Origin: JAGFIY01 sp964499285
GTDB lineage: Bacteria > Bacteroidota > Ignavibacteria > Ignavibacteriales > Melioribacteraceae
Length of the DNA: 64,000 nucleotides
Direction of reading: 5' to 3'
Assembly (NCBI GenBank): GCA_964499285.1
Contig: CAZCLA010000010.1
Coordinates: 1 to 64,000, forward strand
Positions within the stretch are counted from its first letter, which is position 1. Every line of letters begins with the position of its first letter. A model generated the notes under the pieces. It was not told the DNA's origin. It saw only the letters and a list, made by a program, of their open reading frames with translations, and ran no database searches. A program made the translations under genes and the position numbers. Shown here one piece after another: positions 34,723-44,110 of the stretch.

Positions 34723-37700
34723 TGTTAGATTATTATTAATTACATTCATAATAGTAGTACTTATTACCGTAACCTCTACGTTAATATTTTATTCATTAGC
34801 TATAACATACCTGAAAAAGCAAAATTCCGAGCTGCTCTTAAAATCAGCAAACGATTTTATATTTAACATACAATCGGAGCTTGAGAGATTCGAGGAGGAG
34901 TATACTTATTTAAAACTTTCCGCTAGTTCATCTGCTGCCGATATCATATCCGTGAAAGAAATAGATTTTAAATTGAATTGCGTTTCTGACAGAATCATTC
35001 GCAGCCAAAGTATATTTTTCGACAATGAACCTTTGGTTAAAGATTATTATAAGTTTTCTGACCTGATTAATGATTATCCGAACATCATTATCAGATCTGA
35101 TAAAATGGATGATAGTACAGAGGTTTATTATGGAAAAATTTTAGAGCAAAATTATTTGGATGATAAATCTCAAAAAATTGGTGCTGAATTAGCACTCGAC
35201 GTTAACTTTGAAGATATTTTCATTTCCAACTCATTTGAAAATGATATATACTACTATAGAATTCTCCAAGCTATTGATGAGTTGAAATTTAAAAATAATT
35301 TTGACTTCACAGAATATGAAATGACGAAGTCGGATTTCTTCGCGACCTATTACAAACCAAAACTTGATTTCGGAACAACCTCCAACCTGGCTTTTCTTAT
35401 TTTCAAAATATCCAATGAACGTGTTCAGTTTAAAGAAGCAATGCTGATGTTTGTTGGAATAATTTTAACGGCATCTGTTTTATTAACTCTAATTTTTGTG
35501 CTGCTTTTTACGGCTAAACTCCGAAGACAAATAAATTATCTAACAACTGGAGCTCAACTGGTTGCTTCGGGAGTGCTGGATCACCGTATTAAAGTTATTT
35601 CAAAAGACGAGATCGGAAAACTAAGTGAAGTATTCAACTCGATGGTAAGCGAGCTGGAAAAAAAGGACCGCGAAACAAAGGAATACTCAGATTTTCTTTC
35701 ACTGATAAATAAAAATCCCGGTCTCTCTGAAATTACTGAATTGTCGCTCGAGAAAATTATCGCAAACACAGATATAACACTTGGATCTTTTTACATTGTT
35801 GAGAACGGAAAATCGAAGCTTATTGCTTCAAAGGGAATCGAAAGAAAACTTCTTACGTCTGATGAAGGAATTGATTACCATAAAAAAATAATTAAAAACA
35901 AGGAATCATTAGAGTTTAAATTCGATAAAAATTATCCGGTTATAAGAACCGGAATTGTTGAAATGCAAATCAAATATTTATTCATCATGCCAATTCTTTT
36001 TAATGATGAAGTTATTGCCATTATAGAGTTGGCTGCACAGGAAATTCCACGGAATAATATTACAAACTATATAGGAAGGATAAACAAAGAACTTGCTGTG
36101 GGAATTACAAATGCTCTTTCACTCGAAAAGCTTGAAAACTTTGTAAATCAATTGAGAGAATTAAATGAAGAATATTTATTGCAGAATGAAAAGATCAAAT
36201 CTAAAAACCGAGAACTCCTCGAACTTCATCAGCAATTAAAGATTAAAGCTGCTGAACTTGAGGAACAAAAAAATAAAGCAGAAGAACTTGCGCTTGTTAA
36301 ATCACAGTTCCTTGCAAATATGTCTCACGAGCTCAGAACACCACTGAACTCGATTATTGGACTTACGGAACTAGTTGCATCGGAACAATTACTTTCCGAT
36401 AAAGCAAAGGAAAGAGTAACTGTTGTTTTGAGAAACGGACACAAACTACTTTCTCTCATAAATAATATTCTTGAATTTTCAAAAATTGATGCTGGTCGTG
36501 TTGAAGTAAATGATAGAGAATTCATGTTGAGCGATTTCATCAACGATATTGTTTCATCAATCGAACCGCTGGCAGAAGATAAGAACCTCGAATTTATAGT
36601 TGAAGAAATACCAGGTAAAGATTTTGTTTTAAAAACTGATAAGTTCAAGCTGGAGCAAATTGTTACTAATCTTCTAAGCAATGCAGTTAAGTTTACAAAT
36701 ATTGGTTACTTGAGACTCGATATTTCAGAATCCATAAATGGAGGCTTATCGTTTTCTGTTACGGATACCGGTATGGGTATTCCCGAGAAGGATAAAAAAA
36801 TAATTTTTGATGCATTCAGACAATCCGATGAAACGCTAGCAAGAAAATTTGGTGGAACCGGTCTAGGACTAAGTATTTGTTCAAAGTATGTGAACATGTT
36901 AAACGGTTCATTAAATTTTGAAAGCAAAGAAGGAAAGGGCTCAACTTTTACTGTTGTTATTCCCAGAATTATTGAGAAAGAATTAAGCCTCGAGATTCAA
37001 GAAACAAAAAAACCTGAAATAAAGGATGAGAGAAAATCGATCTTAGTTATTGACCCGTTAGAGGAAAATAGAAATCTTTTTAAAAATTATCTTGCTGAAA
37101 AAAAATATTTTATGAGTTACTGTAAGGATTCAAATCAAGTTCTGCAGAAACTTAATAATGAAAACCATAAAGCGGTTATTATCAATTCTGAAGTTGATGG
37201 AATCGGTTTCTTAAATTTGATGAAGAAAATTAAATCAACTCCGGATTACTATAAAATTCCTATAATCATTACTTCGTTTATTCCGGATCAAAATATTGGT
37301 TATGGTTTGCTGGTTCATGACATAATATTTATTCCGAATCGTTTAAGTGAAGTTTCAAAGATGATAACAAGATTAAAGTTAGTTAATGATAAACCTGTAA
37401 TTGCAGTATTCGACTATGAGATAAATGAAACAGATAATGACTGGGTTAAGCAAGTGGAAATAAAAAACTATTCCGATTTTTATACATTTGCGGACGATTT
37501 CGATAAATCAAAACCGGCATTAATAGTTATGCATTTGATGAAGGTGAAAAAGGGAATTGATATTATTGCAAATATGAATGCTTCAAAGAAGATGCGTAAA
37601 ATTCCTATAATACTCCTTATTGATGAGAATGTCTCAAGTGAATTTGAGGAGGAATTCAAAAGTGCACTTAAAAAAATTACCATTGAAAGGCAGCATCATA

Positions 37701-38212
37701 AATTTGATGTTTTAAAAGTATTGAAGGACAGATTAAACATCGCAACCAGTGACCGGATGCGTGATAAATTACTTGAACCGGAGCAAGGTGCTGAAATAAA
37801 AATTAGAACCGATGTAACTGAATTAGAAGAAAAAGAAGAACAATCAATATTACTTGTTGATGATGATCCGGATACGCTTTATACAGTCGGCGAAATAATT
37901 TCTGAATTGGGATACAAAACTATATTTGCATCGAACGGTAATGAGTGCCTTAATCAATTAAAAAAACAGATTCCTAACTTAATACTGCTTGATATTATGA
38001 TGCCGGTTCTGGATGGTTTTGAAACTATTAAACGTATTAAGTCAATAAAAGAATATGAAAATGTTCCGGTTGTTGCGCTGACGGCTTATGCAATGATTAA
38101 TGAAAGCAAAATAATTGAGCGAAACGGTTTTGCCGGATTAATAACCAAACCAATAGATCGTAAAGAACTTATTGAAAGAATAAAGAAATTTCTTAATGTA
38201 GAAGCGATATGA
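34712..38212 (+). CDS. Large hybrid histidine kinase with two degenerate and one intact receiver
   Basis: About 1166 residues from the ATG at 34712, chosen because it opens a transmembrane helix (KINVRLLLITFIIVVLITVT) and overlaps the previous stop. TM1 about 5-28, extracytoplasmic sensor about 30-240, TM2 about 245-270, HAMP about 270-320, GAF-like about 340-480, coiled coil, HisKA (FLANMSHELRTPLNSIIGL, His about 537), HATPase (DTGMGIP, GTGLGLSICSKY). Three receiver folds follow. The first (ILVIDPLEENRN... IINSEVDG... IPNR) and second (VIAVFDYE... IVMHLMKV) have lost the acidic pair, phospho-Asp and Lys; the third (ILLVDDDPDT... ILLDIMMPVLDG... ITKPID) is intact. Confidence 0.9.
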   Translation: MKINVRLLLITFIIVVLITVTSTLIFYSLAITYLKKQNSELLLKSANDFIFNIQSELERFEEEYTYLKLSASSSAADIISVKEIDFKLNCVSDRIIRSQSIFFDNEPLVKDYYKFSDLINDYPNIIIRSDKMDDSTEVYYGKILEQNYLDDKSQKIGAELALDVNFEDIFISNSFENDIYYYRILQAIDELKFKNNFDFTEYEMTKSDFFATYYKPKLDFGTTSNLAFLIFKISNERVQFKEAMLMFVGIILTASVLLTLIFVLLFTAKLRRQINYLTTGAQLVASGVLDHRIKVISKDEIGKLSEVFNSMVSELEKKDRETKEYSDFLSLINKNPGLSEITELSLEKIIANTDITLGSFYIVENGKSKLIASKGIERKLLTSDEGIDYHKKIIKNKESLEFKFDKNYPVIRTGIVEMQIKYLFIMPILFNDEVIAIIELAAQEIPRNNITNYIGRINKELAVGITNALSLEKLENFVNQLRELNEEYLLQNEKIKSKNRELLELHQQLKIKAAELEEQKNKAEELALVKSQFLANMSHELRTPLNSIIGLTELVASEQLLSDKAKERVTVVLRNGHKLLSLINNILEFSKIDAGRVEVNDREFMLSDFINDIVSSIEPLAEDKNLEFIVEEIPGKDFVLKTDKFKLEQIVTNLLSNAVKFTNIGYLRLDISESINGGLSFSVTDTGMGIPEKDKKIIFDAFRQSDETLARKFGGTGLGLSICSKYVNMLNGSLNFESKEGKGSTFTVVIPRIIEKELSLEIQETKKPEIKDERKSILVIDPLEENRNLFKNYLAEKKYFMSYCKDSNQVLQKLNNENHKAVIINSEVDGIGFLNLMKKIKSTPDYYKIPIIITSFIPDQNIGYGLLVHDIIFIPNRLSEVSKMITRLKLVNDKPVIAVFDYEINETDNDWVKQVEIKNYSDFYTFADDFDKSKPALIVMHLMKVKKGIDIIANMNASKKMRKIPIILLIDENVSSEFEEEFKSALKKITIERQHHKFDVLKVLKDRLNIATSDRMRDKLLEPEQGAEIKIRTDVTELEEKEEQSILLVDDDPDTLYTVGEIISELGYKTIFASNGNECLNQLKKQIPNLILLDIMMPVLDGFETIKRIKSIKEYENVPVVALTAYAMINESKIIERNGFAGLITKPIDRKELIERIKKFLNVEAI

Positions 38213-38913
38213 AGAAAATTTTAGTTGTGGACGACCAACCTGATAATGTTTTTATACTTCAAGATCGACTTGAAAATGTCGGCTTTGAAATTCATACGGC
38301 ATATGACGGAAAATCCGGTATTAAAAAAGCACTTGAAGTTTTGCCAGATCTAGTGCTTCTGGATATTATGATGCCAGGAATGTCGGGATTTGAGGTATGT
38401 AAATTTCTTTCTGAAGAAGAGAGCACGAAAGATATTCCCGTTATACTTCTTACGGCGTTGACATCAACAGAGGATATTTCTCAAGGGTTTGACGTTGGAG
38501 CATTTGATTATATCAAGAAGCCGTTCAACAAAAAGGAATTAATTGCTAGAATTAACTCAGCTTTAAAGTTTAGAGAATCCAAACAAATTCTTGTTGAGAT
38601 AGAAAAAATCAAAACATTTGCAGCAACAGTGTTAACCGCAAATCATGAAATAAAGCAACCGCTTACGTTGATAAACCTATCACTTTCTGCAATTAAAAGA
38701 GAATTGACGAAAGAACTTGTCGCAAAAGATGCAATTGAGAAACGCATCAAATATATCGAAAGTGCTGCCTCTGAAATAATTAATGTTCTTGATAAATTAA
38801 GTTCAATAAAAAAACCTACTTTTACTGAATATCTGAACAATCTCAGCATGATTGATTTGGGGAAAATGAAAGTTGATGAAAATAAATCGAAGGATGAAAG
38901 CAAATTAAAATAA
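38209..38913 (+). CDS. Receiver plus DHp-like domain, no ATPase domain
   Basis: 234 residues. Intact receiver (1-120; D8/D9, acceptor D52 in LVLLDIMMPGMSG, Lys in DYIKKPFN). After a helix comes a histidine-kinase-type dimerisation segment with an H-box-like FAATVLTANHEIKQPLTLINLS (candidate phospho-His 146) and a second helix to about residue 205, then a charged tail. No N, G1 or G2 boxes follow, so it cannot bind ATP by itself. It may be a phosphotransfer protein fed by the kinase upstream (4-bp overlap) or be completed by another ATPase domain. It converges with, and overlaps by 9 bp, the opposite-strand kinase. Confidence 0.85.
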   Translation: MKKILVVDDQPDNVFILQDRLENVGFEIHTAYDGKSGIKKALEVLPDLVLLDIMMPGMSGFEVCKFLSEEESTKDIPVILLTALTSTEDISQGFDVGAFDYIKKPFNKKELIARINSALKFRESKQILVEIEKIKTFAATVLTANHEIKQPLTLINLSLSAIKRELTKELVAKDAIEKRIKYIESAASEIINVLDKLSSIKKPTFTEYLNNLSMIDLGKMKVDENKSKDESKLK

Positions 38914-40221
38914 TTCTTGAACACTCTTTAATAATTCATCAATGTTGTACGGTTTTACAACAAACTTATCGATCTTCAGATGTTCATAATCTTTCTGATA
39001 ATCCGAAGAAGTCGAACCGGATGCTAAAATAATCTTAATCTCATTATTTCTTTCGCGGATTTTTTTAATACATTCAATACCATCCAGCACCGGCATTTTC
39101 TTGTCTATAATCGCTAAATTGATTGAAGCATCTTTATCAAGTTCATCTAGTACTTCCATACCGTTAGTTGCTTTAACAATATTATAATTCTCGTTGCTAA
39201 AAAGTTCGCAAAGTTCCTCTAAAATGACATGATTATCTTCCGCTATCAGAATTTTGAAATCATTTTGCTTTGACTTTCTCTCATCATTAATAGCGGCTGG
39301 CAGATAAATGTTGAATGTTGTCCCCTCATTTTGACTGCTTGATACAGTTATCGAACCATTATGTTTTTCAATTATTTCTTTTACCGTACTTAACCCAATC
39401 CCGCTTTCAGTTGATTTATTCTTAGTAGAAAAATCACTTTGGAAAATTTGTGATAAATTTTCTTTGCTAATTCCAATTCCTGTATCTCGAACAATGATAT
39501 GGACTTTTTGTTTATTATCATCGCTGTTTTTAGCTTCGATATTAATACTTCCTTTTCCTTCGATTGATTCCTTTGCATTAACAATGAGATTCAATAATGC
39601 TCTGAAGAGAAGCGTAAAGTTCCCGTAAATATCGCGCAAATCGTTTTCGAGATGCACTTTGTATTTAATGTGGTTTAGAGTTATTTGACTTGCAGTTTCC
39701 GAAACAGCCGAAAATAAGTTCTCAATTTTAATTCTATTAAATTTTGTAGAAAACGATTGATCCTTGGAAAGCATAATCTCAATCAATTCCGAAGCTCTAA
39801 CAACATTTGTTTTCAAAGTGTTGAACATTGGTTCTATATTATCTTGTTCTCTGGTTTTGCGCTGCAGAAGATCAATCGTATTGTTTATACTAGTAAGGAT
39901 GTTATTAAGATCATGTGCCGAACTCTTTAGAGCTTTCTCTTTTGAGTGAATATTTTCCATAAAAAGAAATCCCGTGTAACCGAGTTCATCAAGGGTGATA
40001 GGAGCTAATTTATATCCTTTAAATTCATTTATCGACATTTTGTCGTTAAACATTCTTTTGATTTGATTGAGATCTTCTTTGGTAAAAATGTTTACTGCAG
40101 TTTCGTTATAAATTTCTACTTCTGAATTAGTGCAGTAAAAGACTAGAGGGAAGGGAAAAGAATTTATAATCTTTTTTATGAAATGCGGAGAAACCTTAAG
40201 TCTTTCATCTTCTCTTGTCAT
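38905..40221 (-). CDS. Cytosolic histidine kinase with C-terminal receiver
   Basis: 438 residues. N-terminal PAS-like region (about 10-90), H-box LKSSAHDLNNILTSI (His 103), HATPase with NLIVNAKESIEGKG, DTGIGIS and ESGIGLSTVKEI, then a receiver (about 323-438; acceptor in AIIDKKMPVLDG, Lys in FVVKPYN). The H-box AHDLNN is of the NtrB-like/HWE-adjacent type (H-D-L-N-N). Its start codon overlaps the stop of the sigma54 activator by one base (TAATG), so the pair is a cognate two-component system. Confidence 0.9.
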   Translation of the reverse strand: MTREDERLKVSPHFIKKIINSFPFPLVFYCTNSEVEIYNETAVNIFTKEDLNQIKRMFNDKMSINEFKGYKLAPITLDELGYTGFLFMENIHSKEKALKSSAHDLNNILTSINNTIDLLQRKTREQDNIEPMFNTLKTNVVRASELIEIMLSKDQSFSTKFNRIKIENLFSAVSETASQITLNHIKYKVHLENDLRDIYGNFTLLFRALLNLIVNAKESIEGKGSINIEAKNSDDNKQKVHIIVRDTGIGISKENLSQIFQSDFSTKNKSTESGIGLSTVKEIIEKHNGSITVSSSQNEGTTFNIYLPAAINDERKSKQNDFKILIAEDNHVILEELCELFSNENYNIVKATNGMEVLDELDKDASINLAIIDKKMPVLDGIECIKKIRERNNEIKIILASGSTSSDYQKDYEHLKIDKFVVKPYNIDELLKSVQELF

Positions 40222-41570
40222 TATTTCAGCTTATACTTTAATATTTTACTGTATAAAGTTTTTTGACTTATCCCCAGCGCCCGAGATGTATTTTCTCGAT
40301 TCCAATTGTGATGATTCAACACCTTTTTAATATGGATTTTTTCCATCTCTTCGAGAGAGATAATATTTTCTGTCCCTCTTTCATCAATTCTTGTGTACTC
40401 AATATTATCGTGAGGAAGATTCAAATCTTTTGGATATATTTCGTCTCCTTCCGAAAAGATTAGTGCTCGCTCAATCGTGTGTTCTAGTTCACGAACGTTG
40501 CCTGGGAAATTGTAATTCATTATCGCTTTTTCTGCTTCGTGCGAAAGATATTTTGGAGTTCTGATCGGCGATTTTTTCTTTAGAAAATACTCAGCAAGAA
40601 TTAAAACATCACGATCACGTTCTCGTAATGGTGGTATCGTAAGCGTAATAACATTTAATCTAAATAATAAATCGCGCCTGAAATTTTTATTCTCGGCTTC
40701 CTCCATAAGATTTTTATTTGTTGCACCGATAACTCTCACATTCGATGTCAAGTTGCTTACTCCTCCAATTCTTCTGTATTCTCCCTTTTCAAGAAATCTT
40801 AACAGTTTTGGCTGGAGGGTTAAGCTCAACTCGCCAATCTCATCCAGGAATAGAGTTCCGCCGTTTGCAATTTCGACCAGTCCCTGTTTAGAACTTTTTG
40901 CATCGGTAAACGCACCCTTTTCATAACCGAATAATTCACTTTCTATTAATTGATCTGGAAGCGAAGCACAGTTTATTGCAACAAAAGGTTTTTCGCGTCT
41001 GTTTGAGTTTTTATGAATATACTCTGCGAACAATTCTTTTCCCGTTCCTGTTTCCCCTTCAAGCAAAATATTGGATTCTGAAACGGCAGCTTTTTGCGCC
41101 AATTCAGTTACCGATTTAATTCTTTTGCTTTCACCGATTATTTCGTTCGGAATGCTCTGTGTTATTTTTGAGGTTAATATTTTATTTCGGACAAGTAATT
41201 CTTTGTGTTCAAGAGCTCGATTTATAACCACAAGAAGCTGTTCGAACTCGTAAGGCTTCGTTAAAAAATCGTATGCACCTAGTTTTATGCACTCTATCGC
41301 GGTGCGCATTTCCGATTTTGCGGTGAGTACGATTACCTGCAAGCCAGGATTGTTTTCCTGTACGAATTTTAATACATCCTCACCTGTTATCTCTCTCATT
41401 TCGAGATCAAGCAGAAGCAGATCATAAGGGATTATTTTTATTTTCTCGATGGCGGTACTTCCATCGTGAACTATGTCGACCGAAAAACCTTCTGTCACCA
41501 ATTCTTCCTTTAATAGATAACATAAGGTTTCGTCGTCGTCAGCAATTAATATTTTAACATTTTTGTTCAT
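40221..41570 (-). CDS. NtrC-family sigma54-dependent response regulator
   Basis: 449 residues. Receiver (1-120; acceptor D55 in LLLLDLEMRE, Lys in FLTKPYE), AAA+ domain with Walker A GETGTGKE, the sigma54-contact loop GAFTDA, Walker B GGTLFLDEIGEL and the arginine-finger region FRRDLLFRLNV, then a Fis-type HTH (NWNRENTSRALGISQKTLYSKI). It activates sigma54 promoters on phosphorylation. Its position at the end of a pilus locus recalls PilR, but its targets are not shown; the weak sigma54-like elements before the pilins are candidates. First gene of a two-gene unit with the kinase downstream. Confidence 0.93.
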   Translation of the reverse strand: MNKNVKILIADDDETLCYLLKEELVTEGFSVDIVHDGSTAIEKIKIIPYDLLLLDLEMREITGEDVLKFVQENNPGLQVIVLTAKSEMRTAIECIKLGAYDFLTKPYEFEQLLVVINRALEHKELLVRNKILTSKITQSIPNEIIGESKRIKSVTELAQKAAVSESNILLEGETGTGKELFAEYIHKNSNRREKPFVAINCASLPDQLIESELFGYEKGAFTDAKSSKQGLVEIANGGTLFLDEIGELSLTLQPKLLRFLEKGEYRRIGGVSNLTSNVRVIGATNKNLMEEAENKNFRRDLLFRLNVITLTIPPLRERDRDVLILAEYFLKKKSPIRTPKYLSHEAEKAIMNYNFPGNVRELEHTIERALIFSEGDEIYPKDLNLPHDNIEYTRIDERGTENIISLEEMEKIHIKKVLNHHNWNRENTSRALGISQKTLYSKILKYKLK

Positions 41571-41762
41571 ATACGATTATGAGATTTTCTAATTTTATGT
41601 AAAAATAATCTATTATAATATCTTTTGAAAGAACCGCTAAAGTATAAATCATTGATGTAAGAACATTCCCGAATATTCGAGAAATAAGATTAGAATCACG
41701 TTTAAATAGAAGACTGTTTTTATTATTTTCCAATATTAAAATGAAACGAAATTGGGGACATT

Positions 41763-42158
41763 ATGTTCAAAGTTTTAGTTGTTGATGACGACCCAAATAT
41801 AAATTTATTTATCAGCCGTCTATTGAAAAAGAAGTTTGACTGCCAAGTGGAAAGTTCGCTCAATGGAAAAGAAGCACTCGAAAAACTCGAAAATGAAACT
41901 GATATTGAGGTCGTTTTTCTTGACGTGACCATGCCAGTTATGGACGGAATTGAAACTCTAAGGATAATGAAGGAAACCGAGACTATAAAAAATATTCCCG
42001 TTATCATGCTTACAGCCGTAAGCGAAAGATCGGTGATTGATAGGGTAACGGAGCTAGGTGTTCATTCTTATTTAGTTAAACCTCTTATGTACGAATCATC
42101 TTATAACAAAATCAAAGAAATTTTTGACGATTTGAAGTCAGGAGATTCAGACAGTTGA
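41763..42158 (+). CDS. Single-domain response regulator
   Basis: 131 residues: D8/D9/D10, acceptor D54 (VVFLDVTMPVMDG), Thr in MLTAVSE and Lys in SYLVKPLM. It is transcribed alone, divergent from the NtrC-type regulator with a 192-bp spacer in which I recognise no firm promoter. It is the fourth separate receiver-bearing plus-strand gene in this cluster and may be a shuttle or an output that works by protein binding. Confidence 0.9.
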   Translation: MFKVLVVDDDPNINLFISRLLKKKFDCQVESSLNGKEALEKLENETDIEVVFLDVTMPVMDGIETLRIMKETETIKNIPVIMLTAVSERSVIDRVTELGVHSYLVKPLMYESSYNKIKEIFDDLKSGDSDS

Positions 42159-42275
42159 TTTCTCAAAGATTAAGCGAAATAAAAAAAGAATAGCGTTTTT
42201 GTAAAATTTCTAATCATTTCCGTCCGAAGATTGCAATAAAAGTAGAATCGTTTTATATTTAGGGTCTTCATTTTG

Positions 42276-42347
42276 GGGCGTGTAGCTCAGTGGTAGAGCA
42301 TCTGCCTTTTAAGCAGAGGGTCCCTGGTTCGAGCCCAGGCACGCTCA
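42276..42347 (+). tRNA. tRNA-Lys (anticodon TTT)
   Basis: A full cloverleaf is readable: acceptor GGGCGTG/CACGCTC (one G-T pair), D-stem GCTC/GAGC, anticodon stem TCTGC/GCAGA with loop CTTTTAA (anticodon TTT at 42308-42310), T-stem CCTGG/CCAGG with loop TTCGAGC. The discriminator is A and the CCA end is not encoded. A terminator follows within 10 bp. No integrase or attachment-site duplication is seen beside it. Confidence 0.96.
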
Positions 42348-42353
42348 CAAAAT

Positions 42354-42389
42354 AAAGCCTTATAACACAACAAGTTATAGGGCTTTTTT
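42354..42389 (+). terminator. Terminator after tRNA-Lys
   Basis: A 13-bp stem AAAGCCTTATAAC / GTTATAGGGCTTT (one T-G pair) around ACAACAA, followed by TTT. It ends the tRNA transcript and separates it from the opposite-strand membrane protein gene. Confidence 0.85.
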
Positions 42390-42428
42390 ATTTTAAAGAA
42401 AAATTAGGGGTGGAGAAGGGCAAATTAT

Positions 42429-43016
42429 TTATTTTTCGGCAACTTTATTAGCAGCTGATTTTTGAAATAATATAGCAGAAGCAGAAAATAAAAGTACCAA
42501 AAAAACATTAAACAAAAATGTACTAAGTAAACCGAAATCTAACGGAGGCATCCAAATAATATACGCTATAACGGGAACTAGTGTTTGGGCTAACGCCACT
42601 GCAAACATAGTTTTTGCCATTCCAGCAGCTTTAAATTGTGAAATAATTGCGCCGACAAACCCGATTAGTAGTACCCCAAAAAATAAAAGGTTAGCTGGAT
42701 TGTCCTCACTGCCTATTATTCCAACGGCAAGATTAGCCCATATTATTATTAAACCCGTGGCGAGTGCAATTCCTATGGCTGTTTTGTAAAATTTATTCTT
42801 TGTTCTACCAGCAATAAATTGATAGGCTATTACAGTTCCCGAAATTAAAATACCGGCTGCTATAAAATCAAAAACTCCCCAATTTACTTCATCCGAAAAC
42901 TGCATAGCGATCAGAGGGATAAGCAGTATCAATCCTGTAATTAAAATTATTAATGCAGATTTGTTCAATAATTGGTTATTGTTATCACTGTTGTAGAACT
43001 TAACATGAATTGCCAT
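42429..43016 (-). CDS. Small integral membrane protein, unknown function
   Basis: 195 residues with about six hydrophobic segments: about 20-40, 47-66, 78-100, 108-128, 135-155 and 160-185. Polar residues are few and no catalytic motif is visible. Similar small membrane proteins are common as hypotheticals in Bacteroidota. The 276 bp upstream (43017-43292), between this gene and the next divergent one, are AT-rich with nothing recognisable. Confidence 0.75.
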   Translation of the reverse strand: MAIHVKFYNSDNNNQLLNKSALIILITGLILLIPLIAMQFSDEVNWGVFDFIAAGILISGTVIAYQFIAGRTKNKFYKTAIGIALATGLIIIWANLAVGIIGSEDNPANLLFFGVLLIGFVGAIISQFKAAGMAKTMFAVALAQTLVPVIAYIIWMPPLDFGLLSTFLFNVFLVLLFSASAILFQKSAANKVAEK

Positions 43017-43292
43017 AAGCTATTCCCTATAGTTTAAATTTATAAGAAAAATTATCATTTAACAACTTCATAATAATTTATCTACCATTTATCAATAAAA
43101 ACTAAGATGAGCAGAATAATTTTGAAATTGTTCAGTTAAATTACTGCAATAAATTTAAATCGAAAGTCCAATTTTGTTGACCATAGATTATTTTAATAAG
43201 CAGACATTCAAAAAGAATTATTCGATCATGTATTTTCAGTAAGTTTGTAGATATATTTCCATTGTGGGTAATCTATTCGAGAAGAACCTTAT

Positions 43293-44057
43293 ATGAGAAC
43301 AGTAAAGAGTAAAAAAAATCATTACATATTATGGACGATTAGAATATTACTGATTGTATCAGCGTCTATAAACTTAGTAAGAATAATTCTTCTTCTCAGC
43401 AACAACGGCTTCAATTTTGAGAGCGAAGTTATGGCGGATGTAAGTGAAAAAGCCGAACTTATTTTTTGGGCTTTGTTGACTCTTGGTGTAACTTATCTTT
43501 TGGATTATTTCGAGAATAAAAACATACATATCCCGGTAATTCTAGAATCAATCATAACCATATATATTTTTACGGCAATATTTTTAACAACAAGCTTAGA
43601 CCTGTTCACACGTTATGTGTGGTGGGATATGTTCCTTCACACTTTTTCCGGTATGCTCCTAGCATTTATTGGTTTTCTGGGAGTTTATAAAATAAATAGA
43701 AAGCATAGTATGGACTTAAGTCCATTTCTTGCAGCGGCTTTTGCGTTCGGATTTTCGATTTCACTTAATGTACTTTTCGAGATTTATGAATTTTTCTTGG
43801 ACGCTGTTTTTGGAACGAGACATCAATCTTGGGGATACACAAACCCGGTGTTCGAACTTGGTAAGGATTACCAGGGTTCAGGTCTACGAGATACAATAAC
43901 TGATCTCATTTGCGATACTGTTGGAGCGTTTGTCATTTCTTTTCTATTTTATTTTTTGTACAAACATGAAAAGAAAAAGACCTTAGATATGATGAACGAA
44001 ATTTTCCCGGATGATGAAAATACAATTTCAATCGAAATCTCGGACAAAAAAATGTAA
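43293..44057 (+). CDS. Polytopic membrane protein, YjdF/DUF2238-like
   Basis: 254 residues with about six membrane segments. Conserved polar residues sit in two places: RYVWWDMFLHTFSGMLLAFIG (mid-protein) and GSGLRDTITDLICDTVGAF near the end. The spacing recalls the DUF2238/YjdF family (D..LH..SG, then a D...D.IADL.G-like segment), but the match is distant. No function is known. A short cytoplasmic tail (HEKKKTLDMMNEIFPDD) follows the last helix. Confidence 0.65.
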   Translation: MRTVKSKKNHYILWTIRILLIVSASINLVRIILLLSNNGFNFESEVMADVSEKAELIFWALLTLGVTYLLDYFENKNIHIPVILESIITIYIFTAIFLTTSLDLFTRYVWWDMFLHTFSGMLLAFIGFLGVYKINRKHSMDLSPFLAAAFAFGFSISLNVLFEIYEFFLDAVFGTRHQSWGYTNPVFELGKDYQGSGLRDTITDLICDTVGAFVISFLFYFLYKHEKKKTLDMMNEIFPDDENTISIEISDKKM

Positions 44058-44110
44058 AACTGGATTTCAGAACTTCTATATTGGAATTAGGTTTTTAATC
44101 CAATCGATTA

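Noticed and set aside
42276..42347. tRNA-Lys as a possible integration site of a mobile island
   Set aside because: No integrase, no duplicated tRNA 3' end and ordinary genes on both sides.
44058..44110. Possible bidirectional hairpin between the DUF2238-like gene and fhs
   Set aside because: The ATTGGA/TCCAAT stem is short with a bulge, and the T-tracts are poor; not convincing.
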